Shown one piece after another: positions 7,954-15,819 of a DNA stretch of 64,000 nucleotides. The translations under genes were made by a program, and so were the position numbers. Within the stretch, counting starts at the first letter, position 1; each line of letters opens with the position of its first letter. The stretch lies in contig NZ_QLNP01000077.1 of assembly GCF_003261175.1 (NCBI RefSeq), forward strand, positions 1 to 64,000. Reading direction: 5' to 3'. This DNA comes from Arthrobacter globiformis. GTDB lineage: Bacteria; Actinomycetota; Actinomycetes; Actinomycetales; Micrococcaceae. The notes below the pieces were generated by a model that made no database searches, had not been told where the DNA came from, and saw nothing but the letters and a program-made list of their open reading frames with translations.

Positions 7954-9572
7954 TCGGGGCCGGCCGGCAGTTCGTCCACGTACTGCAGTGCAATCCAGAG
8001 TTCGGCCCGGACCTGCGCCTGGTTCAGGTCGGTGTCCAGCAGTTCGGCCACAGCATTGACCTGCCGCCGGACGCTGTTGCGGTGCAGTCCCAGCGTTTTG
8101 GCGGTGGCATCCCAGTTCCCGTTCTCGCCGAGCCATGCCCTCAGTACGGACAAATGCGCGGTGCGGCGTTCGCTGTCCTGGCTGAGCAGGGGCTCCAACA
8201 ACCGGCCGGCCAGCATGGTTCCGGCCTCCTGGCCCAGCAGACCAGCGACTGTCCACGTCACTTCACCCACCCGGGCGCTCTTGCCCGTGCTCTGGACTCT
8301 TTGCCGCAGAGCGGTCACCCGCTGGTAGGCGCTGCTCAGGTCCGTGAGCTCGGTGGCATCGCCGATGACCAGCCGCCAGCCGAGCTTCTCCACTTCAGCC
8401 AGCAGCGCGTCGTCCACTTTGAGCCGGGTGATGGCGGCGAAACCGTAGTCCGTGAGCTCCACGAGCTTGGTGTCGAACAGGCGGCGCCACTGCAGCAGCT
8501 CCCGTACCGGGCTTTCCGCGGTCCGTCCGGCGGCCGGCCCCACCCTGTTTCCCTGCACGACGCGCAAGGGGCCGGAGCGCGTGGAGGAAGTGCTCTGGGC
8601 CAGCAGGTCCCGGAGGCCGTTGATGTGCCGAGCTCCGCCGGAAGCGAGGCTGTCCGGGTGAAGCAGGAGGGACGTGGCCAGCTGGCTCGGTGCCAGGGAA
8701 CCGCTGGTCCGTTGCCGGACCAGCAGCTCAAGGAGTCCGACGGCGGAGGAGACAACGCTGTTCTGCGCCGGAGTCAGGGGCGCATCAGTGCCCAGCACCA
8801 GCGCGCCAAGGTTGGCGTCGCGGGTGCTGCGCAGCGGGTGCCCGAAGACGAGCGCTGAGCCAGGGACATTGAAGGTATCCATCTCCACCCGCGGCCCGCT
8901 GCCACCCAGCAGCCTGTCGAGCAGCGGCTGCAGGGTGGCGGCATCGACGCCCGAGCCAGCCCGGGCGCGCACCCGCCCGTCCGCGCCGACCAGCATTGCC
9001 CAGACCGGGACCCGCTGGACCAGGGCGGCCAGGAGCTCATGTTCGGGCCGGGCGGACAGGACTGCGCGCATCAGCTGCCGGTTCGTATCCGCGAGGTGGC
9101 GGAACACCTTCGCGTTCTCCGACTCCAGCAGCTGTGAGAACTCGAGCCCAATGGCAGCGAACGGGACCGTGCTGGGCACTCTCACCAGGGTCAGGTTGTG
9201 CCGGACACAGGCGTCCACCACAGTGTCCGGCACGGCGCTGAAGTACGGTTCCAGGCCAAAGCCCAGGGCCCCCACCCTGGCCTTCACCAGGCGCCCAACG
9301 TAGGCGTCAACCCGGGCGGCGTCACCCGCGTCGCCAACGAAGGGCAAACCTGCCGTGAGGAGGAATTCTCCGTCGAGCAGGTAGGGCGTGGGGTCCTCCA
9401 GCTCACTCGGCTCAACCCACCGCAGCAGTCCCGGACCGTTGCCGCCGTCGTGAAGAACGGTGAGCTCCGGCGGCAGCTTCGCCAGGAACTGTTCCAGGGT
9501 GACGACGCTCAGCCGCTCCGCCGCCGCCCTGGCTGCCGGCGCCGTCCGCGTCCCCGCCTCAGGCGACATCCG
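7950..9572 (-). CDS. PucR-family transcriptional regulator
   Basis: Regulator of about 540 aa. The N-terminal PucR ligand-sensing domain runs from TLEQFLAKLPPELTVLHDG through WVEPSELEDPTPYLLDGEFLLTAGL. The C-terminal PucR-type helix-turn-helix is LGENGNWDATAKTLGLHRNSVRRQV. An upstream in-frame extension would lie inside alr and translates to low-complexity Ser/Thr/Arg, so I place the start at ATG 9572, which overlaps the alr stop by 14 nt (ATGTCGCCTGA). It is therefore probably translated from the alr transcript. PucR members respond to amino acids, purines or amines; its place in this cluster suggests control of lysine or arginine amide catabolism, which is inference. Confidence 0.85.
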   Translation of the reverse strand, partial: RMSPEAGTRTAPAARAAAERLSVVTLEQFLAKLPPELTVLHDGGNGPGLLRWVEPSELEDPTPYLLDGEFLLTAGLPFVGDAGDAARVDAYVGRLVKARVGALGFGLEPYFSAVPDTVVDACVRHNLTLVRVPSTVPFAAIGLEFSQLLESENAKVFRHLADTNRQLMRAVLSARPEHELLAALVQRVPVWAMLVGADGRVRARAGSGVDAATLQPLLDRLLGGSGPRVEMDTFNVPGSALVFGHPLRSTRDANLGALVLGTDAPLTPAQNSVVSSAVGLLELLVRQRTSGSLAPSQLATSLLLHPDSLASGGARHINGLRDLLAQSTSSTRSGPLRVVQGNRVGPAAGRTAESPVRELLQWRRLFDTKLVELTDYGFAAITRLKVDDALLAEVEKLGWRLVIGDATELTDLSSAYQRVTALRQRVQSTGKSARVGEVTWTVAGLLGQEAGTMLAGRLLEPLLSQDSERRTAHLSVLRAWLGENGNWDATAKTLGLHRNSVRRQVNAVAELLDTDLNQAQVRAELWIALQYVDELPAGPD

Positions 9573-10791
9573 GTGCACCGTCCCCTGGCTCCTCGTAATC
9601 CGGGCACTCGTGTGCCTGCGGGAGGCGGTAAGCGCGGGGTAGACGCGGTGCGATCCTGTTGATGATCTCGTCGCCGTGGCTTCCGATCGCGGCACCCCAC
9701 TCGTCGGCGCTCGCGGCCCCGTTCCGGGGATCGCCGAACAGGACGGCCGTGTCACCAACGCTGACACCGCCGGGCTCAGGACCCAGATCCACCATGAACT
9801 GGTCCATGCACACCTTGCCGATCACGGAAACCCGCCTGCCGCCCAACTGCACCACACTCCGGCCGGAAATGCCCTTCGGGATACCGTCGGCGTAACCCAG
9901 CGGTATCAATGCCAGGGACCTCGGCTCGTGGGTGATGGCCTGGTGCTCGTAGCTCACGCCGGTGCCGGCCGGAACCTTCTTGACTAGCACCACGGGGGCG
10001 GTCACTGACAGGGCCGGGCGGAGACCATAGTCGGCCGGGTTAAGGTGGTCCGCCGGGGCAAGTCCATAGATGGCCAGCCCCGCGCGCACCATGTCGAAGG
10101 CGAATTCCGGCCGGTCCAGGATATTTGCCGAACTCGAGACGTGACGCAGTTCCGGATCCAGTCCTGCCTCACGGGCCTGCCGGACGGCCGTCTCAAAGGC
10201 ATCTACCGCATCGGCATTTCCAGGGTGGGCGGGAACGTCCGCCCACGCCAGATGGGTCCAGATGCCCCTCACCGTAAGATGCCCGGCGAGTTCCGCTTTC
10301 CGTGCTGCCGCCACCAGATCAGCCCAGTCCTCCGCGCGGGCGCCGCCACGGCTTAGGCCGGTGTCCAACTCGAGATGGACGGCGGCTGGCTGTCCAAGGG
10401 AGCGGGCTATGCCCGCAACGATGTCCAGTTGGGTGACACCTCCCAGGGAGATGTCGACATCGTGGCTGATTGCCTCACGGATCGTTTCGCTCGACGCGGA
10501 GGCGAGGTACAGCCACGACAGCACAGGTGCCGTGATGCCCGCCTCGCGCAGGGCCAGGGCCTCGGTGAGCTGCGCGGTACCCAGCCAGTCGGCGCCGGCG
10601 GCGAGGGCTGCGCGGGCCACGTCGATTAGGCCGTGGCCATAGCCGTTTCCCTTCACTACGGCCATGAAATGGGAGGCCGGGGTGAGCGCCCGGAGGGCCC
10701 GGACATTGTCTGAAATGGCGGAAAGATCAACGCTGACCTGCCCGGAAAGCACCGCCTCTGGCGTGCTTGTCTGTTGTGCATTACGTCTCAT
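9559..10791 (-). CDS. alr: Alanine racemase-fold PLP enzyme (amino acid racemase)
   Basis: Fold-type III PLP racemase (410 aa). The PLP lysine is in MAVVKGNGYGHG (usual family form VVKANAYGHG), and the catalytic tyrosine in GTGVSYEHQ. Other family landmarks are HLELDTGLSRGG, FDMVRAGLAIYG and VIGKVCMDQFMVD. Alr normally interconverts L- and D-alanine for peptidoglycan. Here it sits between a PucR gene and a divergent amino acid permease plus monooxygenase, so a broad-specificity catabolic racemase (for example for lysine) is a real alternative. It has Ala-to-Gly and Ala-to-Gly changes in the PLP loop. A TATAGT box ends 8 nt upstream of ATG 10791, suggesting a leaderless mRNA. Confidence 0.82.
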   Translation of the reverse strand: MRRNAQQTSTPEAVLSGQVSVDLSAISDNVRALRALTPASHFMAVVKGNGYGHGLIDVARAALAAGADWLGTAQLTEALALREAGITAPVLSWLYLASASSETIREAISHDVDISLGGVTQLDIVAGIARSLGQPAAVHLELDTGLSRGGARAEDWADLVAAARKAELAGHLTVRGIWTHLAWADVPAHPGNADAVDAFETAVRQAREAGLDPELRHVSSSANILDRPEFAFDMVRAGLAIYGLAPADHLNPADYGLRPALSVTAPVVLVKKVPAGTGVSYEHQAITHEPRSLALIPLGYADGIPKGISGRSVVQLGGRRVSVIGKVCMDQFMVDLGPEPGGVSVGDTAVLFGDPRNGAASADEWGAAIGSHGDEIINRIAPRLPRAYRLPQAHECPDYEEPGDGAPDVA

Positions 10792-10821
10792 GCCAAAACA
10801 CTATAGGTCATTTTGCACAAC
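10773..10821. promoter_or_regulatory. Inverted repeat GTTGTGCA / TGCACAAC across the divergent alr-permease promoter
   Basis: GTTGTGCA (10773-10780) and TGCACAAC (10814-10821) form a perfect 8-nt inverted pair 41 nt apart, about four helical turns. They bracket the alr start codon and its TATAGT -10 box (minus strand, 10800-10805). A regulator bound at both could loop or block the promoter. The PucR protein encoded by the same transcript is the obvious candidate. Confidence 0.5.
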
Positions 10822-10889
10822 GGTGAGACGCGGCTCACACGCCTAGGCTGGAGGGACGGAAAGCCCCAACTACCAATGAACGGACGTCA

Positions 10890-12431
10890 ATGATGACTGT
10901 GCCCACCCAAGCAGGACAGCGGCCTCCCGTGCAGGCCGGCCGCCCCGGACTGGCAGCCCAGCTGCTCCGCCGCAAGCCGATCTGGCAAATGGTCCAGGAA
11001 GCCGAGACAGGCCACGGCGGAACCCGTCTGGTCCGCAGCTTCGGGGTCCTGCAGCTGACGATGATCAGCGTGGGGGCCACCCTCGGCACCGGCATCCTCG
11101 TGATCCTGGGCGAATCCGTGCCGCTGGCGGGACCGGCCATCTGGATCTCGTTCGCCATCGCCGGCCTGGCCGCGCTGCTGTCCGCCGTGTCCTACGCCGA
11201 AATGGCTGGCCTGGTGCCGGCGGCGGGCTCCAGCTACTCGTACACGTACGCCACCATGGGCGAGGGCATGGCCTGGATCTGCGGCTGGTGCCTAGTGCTC
11301 GAGTATGCGGTTTCCGTGGCAGCGGTGGCAGTGGGCGCAGGCCAGTACGTCAACGAGACGCTGGCAGTCTTCGGACAGGTCCTGCCCGATGCGGTCTCGC
11401 AGCCGCCGGGCGACGGCGGTCTGGTCAATATCCCGGCCATGCTGATCGTGGTGCTGGCCATGATCCTGCTGGTGCGCGGCGCCAAGGAGAGCGCGTGGAT
11501 CAACACGGTGATCGTGCTGGTCAAGGTGGGCATCCTGGTCTTCTTCTGCGCGGTGGCCTTCACCGCTTTCAACGGCGGCCACTTCGAGCCGCTCCTGCCC
11601 ATGGGCGCCGCCGGCGTTTCGGCTGCCGCCTCCCGGGTGTTCTTCTCCTACATCGGCTTTGACGCCGCCTCCACCGCCGGCGAGGAAGCCCGCAATCCCA
11701 AGCGCGACCTGCCCCGGGCCATCATGCTCTCCATGCTGATCGTCACCACTATCTACGTGCTGGTTGCCGTTGCCGCCATCGGTGCCCGCCCGTGGGGCTG
11801 GTTCGACGGCACCGAAGCCGCACTGGTGAAGATCCTGGAGGAAACCACCGGCCAGCCGTGGATCGCACTGGTGTTCGCCGTCGGCGCTGTGCTCGCCATC
11901 GCCAGCATTGTACTGACCGTCCTCTACGGACAGACCCGCATCCTTCTTTCCATGTCCCGCGACGGACTGGTTCCCCGCGTCTTTGGCCGCGTTTCCCACC
12001 GCACCGGCACGCCCGTTGCCGGAACGCTGATCGTGGGAACCGCCGTCGCCCTCACCGCCGGGCTGGTCCCGCTCGGGGCGCTCGCAGACGCCACCAGCAT
12101 CGGTACCCTGTTCGCCTTCGCCCTGGTGAACGTGGCCGTCATTTACCTTCGCCGCAGCCGGCCGGAACTCACCCGGACCTTCCGGGTTCCCCTGTTCCCA
12201 CTGACACCGATCCTGGGCGCGCTGATGTGCGTCTACCTGATGGCCAACCTGGGTGCAGAAACGTGGGTGACCTTCGGGATCTGGATGCTCGTGGGACTGG
12301 CCGCCTACTTCGGCTACGGCAGGCGGCACTCGCGGGTGGCCGCGCTGGGGCAGGAGGAATACCGTGAACTATCCGGCCGTGATTCTTCCCCAGCTCCCGT
12401 ATCCGCTGCACAGACAACTTCCCACCAGTAA
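10890..12431 (+). CDS. APC-superfamily amino acid permease, cationic amino acid transporter (CAT) type
   Basis: Membrane permease of 513 aa with about 12-14 helices. After a short cytoplasmic N terminus it carries RKPIWQMVQEAETGHGG-x-RLVRSFG, the CAT-family entry, then SVGATLGTGILVILGE, the GTGI loop in helix 1 that binds the amino acid backbone. FFSYIGFDAASTAGEEARNPKRDLPRAI (quoted in part) matches helix 6 of CAT proteins (FAYIGFD..T..EE..NP.R..P). It lies 33 nt upstream of the DavB-like gene on the same strand, so it probably imports that enzyme's substrate, lysine or arginine. It is divergent from alr-pucR. Two ATG codons in a row (10890, 10893) leave the exact start open. Confidence 0.88.
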   Translation: MMTVPTQAGQRPPVQAGRPGLAAQLLRRKPIWQMVQEAETGHGGTRLVRSFGVLQLTMISVGATLGTGILVILGESVPLAGPAIWISFAIAGLAALLSAVSYAEMAGLVPAAGSSYSYTYATMGEGMAWICGWCLVLEYAVSVAAVAVGAGQYVNETLAVFGQVLPDAVSQPPGDGGLVNIPAMLIVVLAMILLVRGAKESAWINTVIVLVKVGILVFFCAVAFTAFNGGHFEPLLPMGAAGVSAAASRVFFSYIGFDAASTAGEEARNPKRDLPRAIMLSMLIVTTIYVLVAVAAIGARPWGWFDGTEAALVKILEETTGQPWIALVFAVGAVLAIASIVLTVLYGQTRILLSMSRDGLVPRVFGRVSHRTGTPVAGTLIVGTAVALTAGLVPLGALADATSIGTLFAFALVNVAVIYLRRSRPELTRTFRVPLFPLTPILGALMCVYLMANLGAETWVTFGIWMLVGLAAYFGYGRRHSRVAALGQEEYRELSGRDSSPAPVSAAQTTSHQ

Positions 12432-12464
12432 GACAAAACACGAGACCACGGAGACAGACCTTCC

Positions 12465-14192
12465 ATGACAACCGCTACCGAACTGCCGGCCTCCGACCCG
12501 TCCAGCGCCACCACCACTGTTCCCGGCCTGCCGGGGGAACCGGGCCAGGCTCCGGTGACCATGCTGAACCCGGACTTCCCGTTCAGCTACGACCACTACC
12601 TGTCCCACCCGGACGGACTGGGTTCGGTCCCGCCGGAACTGCACGGCACCGAAGTCGCCGTGGTGGGTGCCGGGCTGTCCGGGCTGGTGACCGCATATGA
12701 GCTCATGAAGCTTGGGCTGCGTCCGGTGCTCTACGAAGCGGACCAGCTCGGCGGGCGGCTGCGTACCGCCAGCTTCCCGGCGGCCCCCGATGTGGTGGCA
12801 GACCTTGGTGGCATGCGGTTCCCGGTTTCCGGCAAGGCGTTCTACCACTACGTGGACCTGCTGGGACTGGAGACGCAGGACTTTCCCAACCCGCTGGCCC
12901 CGGCCACCTCCAGCACCGTGATTGAGCTGGCGGGGCAGAAGCACTACGCCACAACCTCGGCGGACTTACCGCCGTTCTTCCGCGAAGTGGCCGACGCCTG
13001 GAAGGCCGCCGTGAACGACGGCGCGCAGTTCACCCAGATGCAGGAAGCCATCCGGGCGCGGGACACAGCCAGGATCAAGGAACTGTGGAACGAGCTTCTT
13101 CCGGAGCTCGACGAGGAGACCTTTTACGGCTTCATCGCCGGCAGCCAGGCGTTCCGGAAGGCGGGCTTCGCACACCGCGAGGCGTTCGGCCAAGTCGGCT
13201 TCGGCACCGGCGGCTGGGACACCGACTTCCCCAACTCCATCCTCGAAATCCTCCGCGTCGTCTACACCGACGCCGACGACCAGCACCGCCTCATCGCCGG
13301 GGGAGCGCAAAGGCTCCCCGAGGCACTCTGGCGCCACGCGCCGTCGGGCATGGTGCACTGGCCGGAAGGGACGTCCCTGGCATCCCTGCACTCCGGCTCC
13401 CCGCGCGGAGCAGTGGAGCGGATCAGCCGTGACGCCGACGGCAACCTCCGCATCCGGGAGCGCTGGGGGAGGGAAGCCTCCTACCCTGCGGTGGTCACCA
13501 CCTGCCAGTCGTGGCTGCTGTCCACCAGGATCCACACCGAGGAGGCCCTGTTCCCGGCTGCGCTGTGGACGGCGATAGAGCGCTCGCACTACATGCAGTC
13601 GTCCAAGACCTTCGTGATGGTGGACCGGCCATTCTGGAAGGACATCGATCCGAAAACCGGCAGGGAAGTGCTGTCCATGACGCTCACGGACCGGCTCAAC
13701 CGGGCCACCTACCTGCTTGACAACGGCCCGGACCAGCCTGCCGTGATCCTGCTGTCCTACACCTGGAACGACGACGCGCTGAAGTGGCTGGCGCTCGACG
13801 CCGACGAACGCGTGGAGCTGATGCTGCACTCGCTCGAGCAGATCTACCCCGGCGTGGACATTGCCAGCCACATCGTGGGCCAGCCCATCACCGTCTCCTG
13901 GGAGGCCGACCCCAACTTCATGGGCGCGTTCAAGGCCAACCTGCCCGGCCACTACCGCTACCAGCAGCGGCTCTTCACGCACTTCAAGCAGGACCAGCTG
14001 CCGGAAAGCCAGCGCGGCATCTTCCTCGCCGGCGACGACGTTTCCTTCACCGCCGGCTGGGCAGAGGGCGCCGTGACCACCGGCCTGAACGCGGTGTGGG
14101 GCGTGGTGAACCACCTCGGCGGCTCATCTGCACTCGGCAATCCCGGCCCCGGCGACCTGCTGGACGAACTGGGCCCGATCAGCCTGGACTGA
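12465..14192 (+). CDS. davB: Flavin amino acid 2-monooxygenase, DavB-like (lysine 2-monooxygenase candidate)
   Basis: FAD enzyme of 575 aa in the amine oxidase family. This subfamily oxidatively decarboxylates a free amino acid to the amide (lysine to 5-aminovaleramide for DavB; tryptophan to indole-3-acetamide for IaaM). It starts with the subfamily leader LNPDFPFSYDHYLSHPDGLG, then the FAD Rossmann motif VAVVGAGLSGLVTAYELMKL, GGRLRT, DLGGMRFPVS and HYVDLLGLET. Later come FGQVGFGTGGWDTDFPNS, MQSSKTFVMVDRPFWKD and the C-terminal FAD motif GIFLAGDDVSFTAGWAEGA. These blocks agree closely with my memory of Pseudomonas DavB, more than with IaaM; no alignment was run. Arginine 2-monooxygenase, reported from arthrobacters, is the main alternative. 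A stretch of low-complexity Thr/Ser/Ala precedes the conserved part. Confidence 0.8.
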   Translation: MTTATELPASDPSSATTTVPGLPGEPGQAPVTMLNPDFPFSYDHYLSHPDGLGSVPPELHGTEVAVVGAGLSGLVTAYELMKLGLRPVLYEADQLGGRLRTASFPAAPDVVADLGGMRFPVSGKAFYHYVDLLGLETQDFPNPLAPATSSTVIELAGQKHYATTSADLPPFFREVADAWKAAVNDGAQFTQMQEAIRARDTARIKELWNELLPELDEETFYGFIAGSQAFRKAGFAHREAFGQVGFGTGGWDTDFPNSILEILRVVYTDADDQHRLIAGGAQRLPEALWRHAPSGMVHWPEGTSLASLHSGSPRGAVERISRDADGNLRIRERWGREASYPAVVTTCQSWLLSTRIHTEEALFPAALWTAIERSHYMQSSKTFVMVDRPFWKDIDPKTGREVLSMTLTDRLNRATYLLDNGPDQPAVILLSYTWNDDALKWLALDADERVELMLHSLEQIYPGVDIASHIVGQPITVSWEADPNFMGAFKANLPGHYRYQQRLFTHFKQDQLPESQRGIFLAGDDVSFTAGWAEGAVTTGLNAVWGVVNHLGGSSALGNPGPGDLLDELGPISLD

Positions 14193-14202
14193 GGCGCGGC
14201 CC

Positions 14203-14238
14203 GCTGGTTGAGTTAGGGGGCGGTTGGGGAGCGAAACC
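14203..14238. repeat. Fragment of a Micrococcales-type intergenic repeat
   Basis: The sequence gctggttgagttaggggg...ggggagcgaaaccgg matches, in reverse complement, part of the longer repeat at 29790-29918 (ttaggggg, ggggagcgaaa). It occupies the gap between davB-like and the carbonic anhydrase gene, whose stop follows directly. Confidence 0.7.
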
Positions 14239-14240
14239 GG

Positions 14241-14768
14241 TCAGCGGCCGCTTGCGTGGAGTTCGCGGTGCGCCTGGGCGAGCTCGCGGTAGTGCGCTGC
14301 GTTGCGCTTCACGCCGTCGAACTCCTCATCGGTGAGTTCGCGGCGGACCTTGGCCGGGACCCCGGCCACCAGCGAGCGGGGCGGGACTACCGTCCCTTCC
14401 AGCACGACGGCGCCGGCCGCCACGAGCGAGCCGGCGCCGATCACCGCCCCGTTGAGGATGGTGGCGCTCATTCCGATGAGGCAGTCGTCTTCCACGGTGC
14501 AGCCATGGACGACGGCGCTGTGCCCGATGCTGACCCGCGCCCCCACGCTGCAGGGGAAGCCCGGGTCGGCATGCAGCACCACGTTGTCCTGCAGGTTGCT
14601 GCCGGTGCCCACGGTGATGGCGGCGGTGTCCGCGCGCACCGAAACGCCGTAGAACGCGCTGGCGTCCTCGGCGAGCGTGGCGCGGCCGATGACCGATGCC
14701 GTCGGCGCAACGAAAACGGAGGGGTGGATGTCCGGCGTGTCACCGGCGAAGGGATAAATGGGAGCCAT
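14241..14768 (-). CDS. Gamma-carbonic anhydrase-like hexapeptide-repeat protein
   Basis: Left-handed beta-helix protein (175 aa). Hexapeptide repeats are visible throughout: VIGRATLAEDASAFYGVSVRAD, NLQDNVVLHAD, VSIGHSAVVHGCTVEDDCLIGMSATILNGAVIG (quoted in part). The zinc-ligand histidines of the gamma-carbonic anhydrase family appear in VLHAD, IGHSAVVHG. The C terminus carries VAGVPAKVRRELTDEE, typical of YrdA/PaaY-like members. A TAGGCT box ends 6 nt before ATG 14768, so it is probably leaderless. Activity may be carbonic anhydrase or an acyltransferase-like role; it does not look linked to the amino acid cluster. Confidence 0.88.
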   Translation of the reverse strand: MAPIYPFAGDTPDIHPSVFVAPTASVIGRATLAEDASAFYGVSVRADTAAITVGTGSNLQDNVVLHADPGFPCSVGARVSIGHSAVVHGCTVEDDCLIGMSATILNGAVIGAGSLVAAGAVVLEGTVVPPRSLVAGVPAKVRRELTDEEFDGVKRNAAHYRELAQAHRELHASGR

Positions 14769-14819
14769 GCCCCCAGCCTAGGACACGGCGACCTGATGAC
14801 CCCTCCTGCCGGGAGGCCG

Positions 14820-15140
14820 TCAGTGGGCTCCGCCGACGTTTAGGACGACGACGCCGGCCACCACCAGTGCGATCCCGAGGACCTTCATCAGGTTCAGTTC
14901 CTCGCCGAGGAAGACGGCACCGATCGCCACGATGGCAACCGTTCCGAGGCCTGACCACAGGGCATAGGCGACTCCGACCGGCACGCTCTTGACCACCTGC
15001 GACAGCAGGGCGAAGGCAACCCCGTAGGCCCCCAGGCACCAGACGCTGGGCCAGAGCCGGCTAAATCCTTCTGTCGACTTCAGGAGGCTGGTGCCCAGGA
15101 CCTCCGCGGCGATCGCCAGTGCCAGATACACGTAGCCCAA
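14820..15140 (-). CDS. Small multidrug resistance (SMR) efflux protein
   Basis: Four-helix proton-driven exporter of 106 aa, full length for EmrE/QacE relatives. The membrane-embedded glutamate essential for drug/proton antiport is in LALAIAAEVLGTSLLKSTEGF. The family motif AYALWSGLGTVAIVAIG (helix 3) and GEELNLMKVLGIALVVAGVV (helix 4) are intact. The start appears to be TTG 15140 with AGAGGA upstream. It probably works as a dual-topology homodimer because only one copy is present. Substrates such as quaternary ammonium compounds or guanidinium cannot be told apart here. Confidence 0.9.
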   Translation of the reverse strand: MGYVYLALAIAAEVLGTSLLKSTEGFSRLWPSVWCLGAYGVAFALLSQVVKSVPVGVAYALWSGLGTVAIVAIGAVFLGEELNLMKVLGIALVVAGVVVLNVGGAH

Positions 15141-15223
15141 GACGTATTGTCCTCTCTCATTGCTGGGGCCCGACCGGCGTGCTGCCGGCGTTGCGCACCC
15201 AAGGTCCCATCCTAGGTGCGCAC

Positions 15224-15397
15224 AGGGCGGCGGAGGTGAGCCAGGTCCAGCTCGCCCAGCGGGTGATGAGCATCTGCTGGGCTGCGCTTCTGCTCGGCGA
15301 GCAGCTGGCGCGGGCCACTATTGTCGGCGGAGTCGCGGTCGTACTCTGCGCCGGCGCCGCCGTCCGCGTACGGCTCAACCGACCGCCAGCGCCCTAG
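15224..15397 (+). pseudogene. Remnant of an EamA/DMT-family transporter (last two helices)
   Basis: In one forward frame the translation reads AAEVSQVQLAQRVMSICWA then ALLLGEQLARATIVGGVAVV and CAGAAVRVRL before a TAG at 15395. This is the characteristic C-terminal end of EamA transporters (S-Q-x-Q-L...LLGE...GG..I). No matching N-terminal 200 residues exist upstream, where the SMR gene runs the other way. The natural stop is kept, so the gene lost its 5' part. The stop overlaps the stop of the converging methyltransferase gene by two bases. Confidence 0.7.
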
Positions 15398-15753
15398 GGA
15401 AGGACGACGGCGATCGGCGCACCCGGTTCTGCCACCCGCTCAAGCTCCCGCACGACGTCGTCCGCCTGATCCGCCGTGAGCCCTTCCAGCGACTGGACAG
15501 CCCAGACCGCCGGGAAAGTATTCGCGGCGAACGGCAGGCGCGCGGGCTCCGCCACGGAGACGCTCAGCCGGCGGGCCATTGCGTATCTCACGTTGCCGTC
15601 GAAGGGGTCAACGCCGGTGTAGTGGATGCCGGCCTCGACGAACCGGAGGCCGTCGTCGCCCGGGCCGCAGCACACGTCCAGCACGGCGTGCCTGCCCTGT
15701 GCCTTGAGGAGGGCGATGAAGGGTTCCAGTGAAGTTTCCGTCAGCAGAGTCAT
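15394..15753 (-). CDS. Small class I SAM-dependent methyltransferase
   Basis: Short protein (119 aa) with the SAM-binding motif I HAVLDVCCGPGDDGLRFVEAG, motif II acidic residue in YTGVDPFD, a motif III-like VAEPARLPFAANTFPAVW, and a post-motif helix. The protein ends at ...GAPIAVVLP, just after the strand that usually precedes the last two strands of the Rossmann-like fold, so it is shorter than most Methyltransf_11 proteins (around 200 aa). It may be truncated, since it abuts a broken EamA gene. The substrate is unknown. A perfect palindrome sits 5 nt upstream of its start codon. Confidence 0.7.
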   Translation of the reverse strand: MTLLTETSLEPFIALLKAQGRHAVLDVCCGPGDDGLRFVEAGIHYTGVDPFDGNVRYAMARRLSVSVAEPARLPFAANTFPAVWAVQSLEGLTADQADDVVRELERVAEPGAPIAVVLP

Positions 15754-15757
15754 CGTG

Positions 15758-15775
15758 TTAACCAGTCTTGGTTAA
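15758..15775. promoter_or_regulatory. Palindrome TTAACC-N6-GGTTAA before the methyltransferase gene
   Basis: Perfect 6-nt arms separated by 6 nt, 5 nt upstream of ATG 15753. The position would overlap the promoter or start site, as for a repressor operator. No candidate binding protein is encoded next to it. Confidence 0.45.
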
Positions 15776-15819
15776 AGCCCGCCGGGTGTGAACCGCTGGC
15801 CAGCCCCGCAGGCGGAGTG

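Noticed and set aside
9573-9767. 65-residue N-terminal extension of the PucR regulator
   Set aside because: It lies inside alr in another frame, is low-complexity Ser/Thr/Arg, and the conserved domain begins after ATG 9572.
11292-12329. 345-codon open frame antisense to the amino acid permease
   Set aside because: GC-driven shadow; composition is Gly/Asp/His-rich and it has no recognisable domain. Many similar antisense frames (for example 12966-14114 and 30691-32616) were dropped for the same reason.
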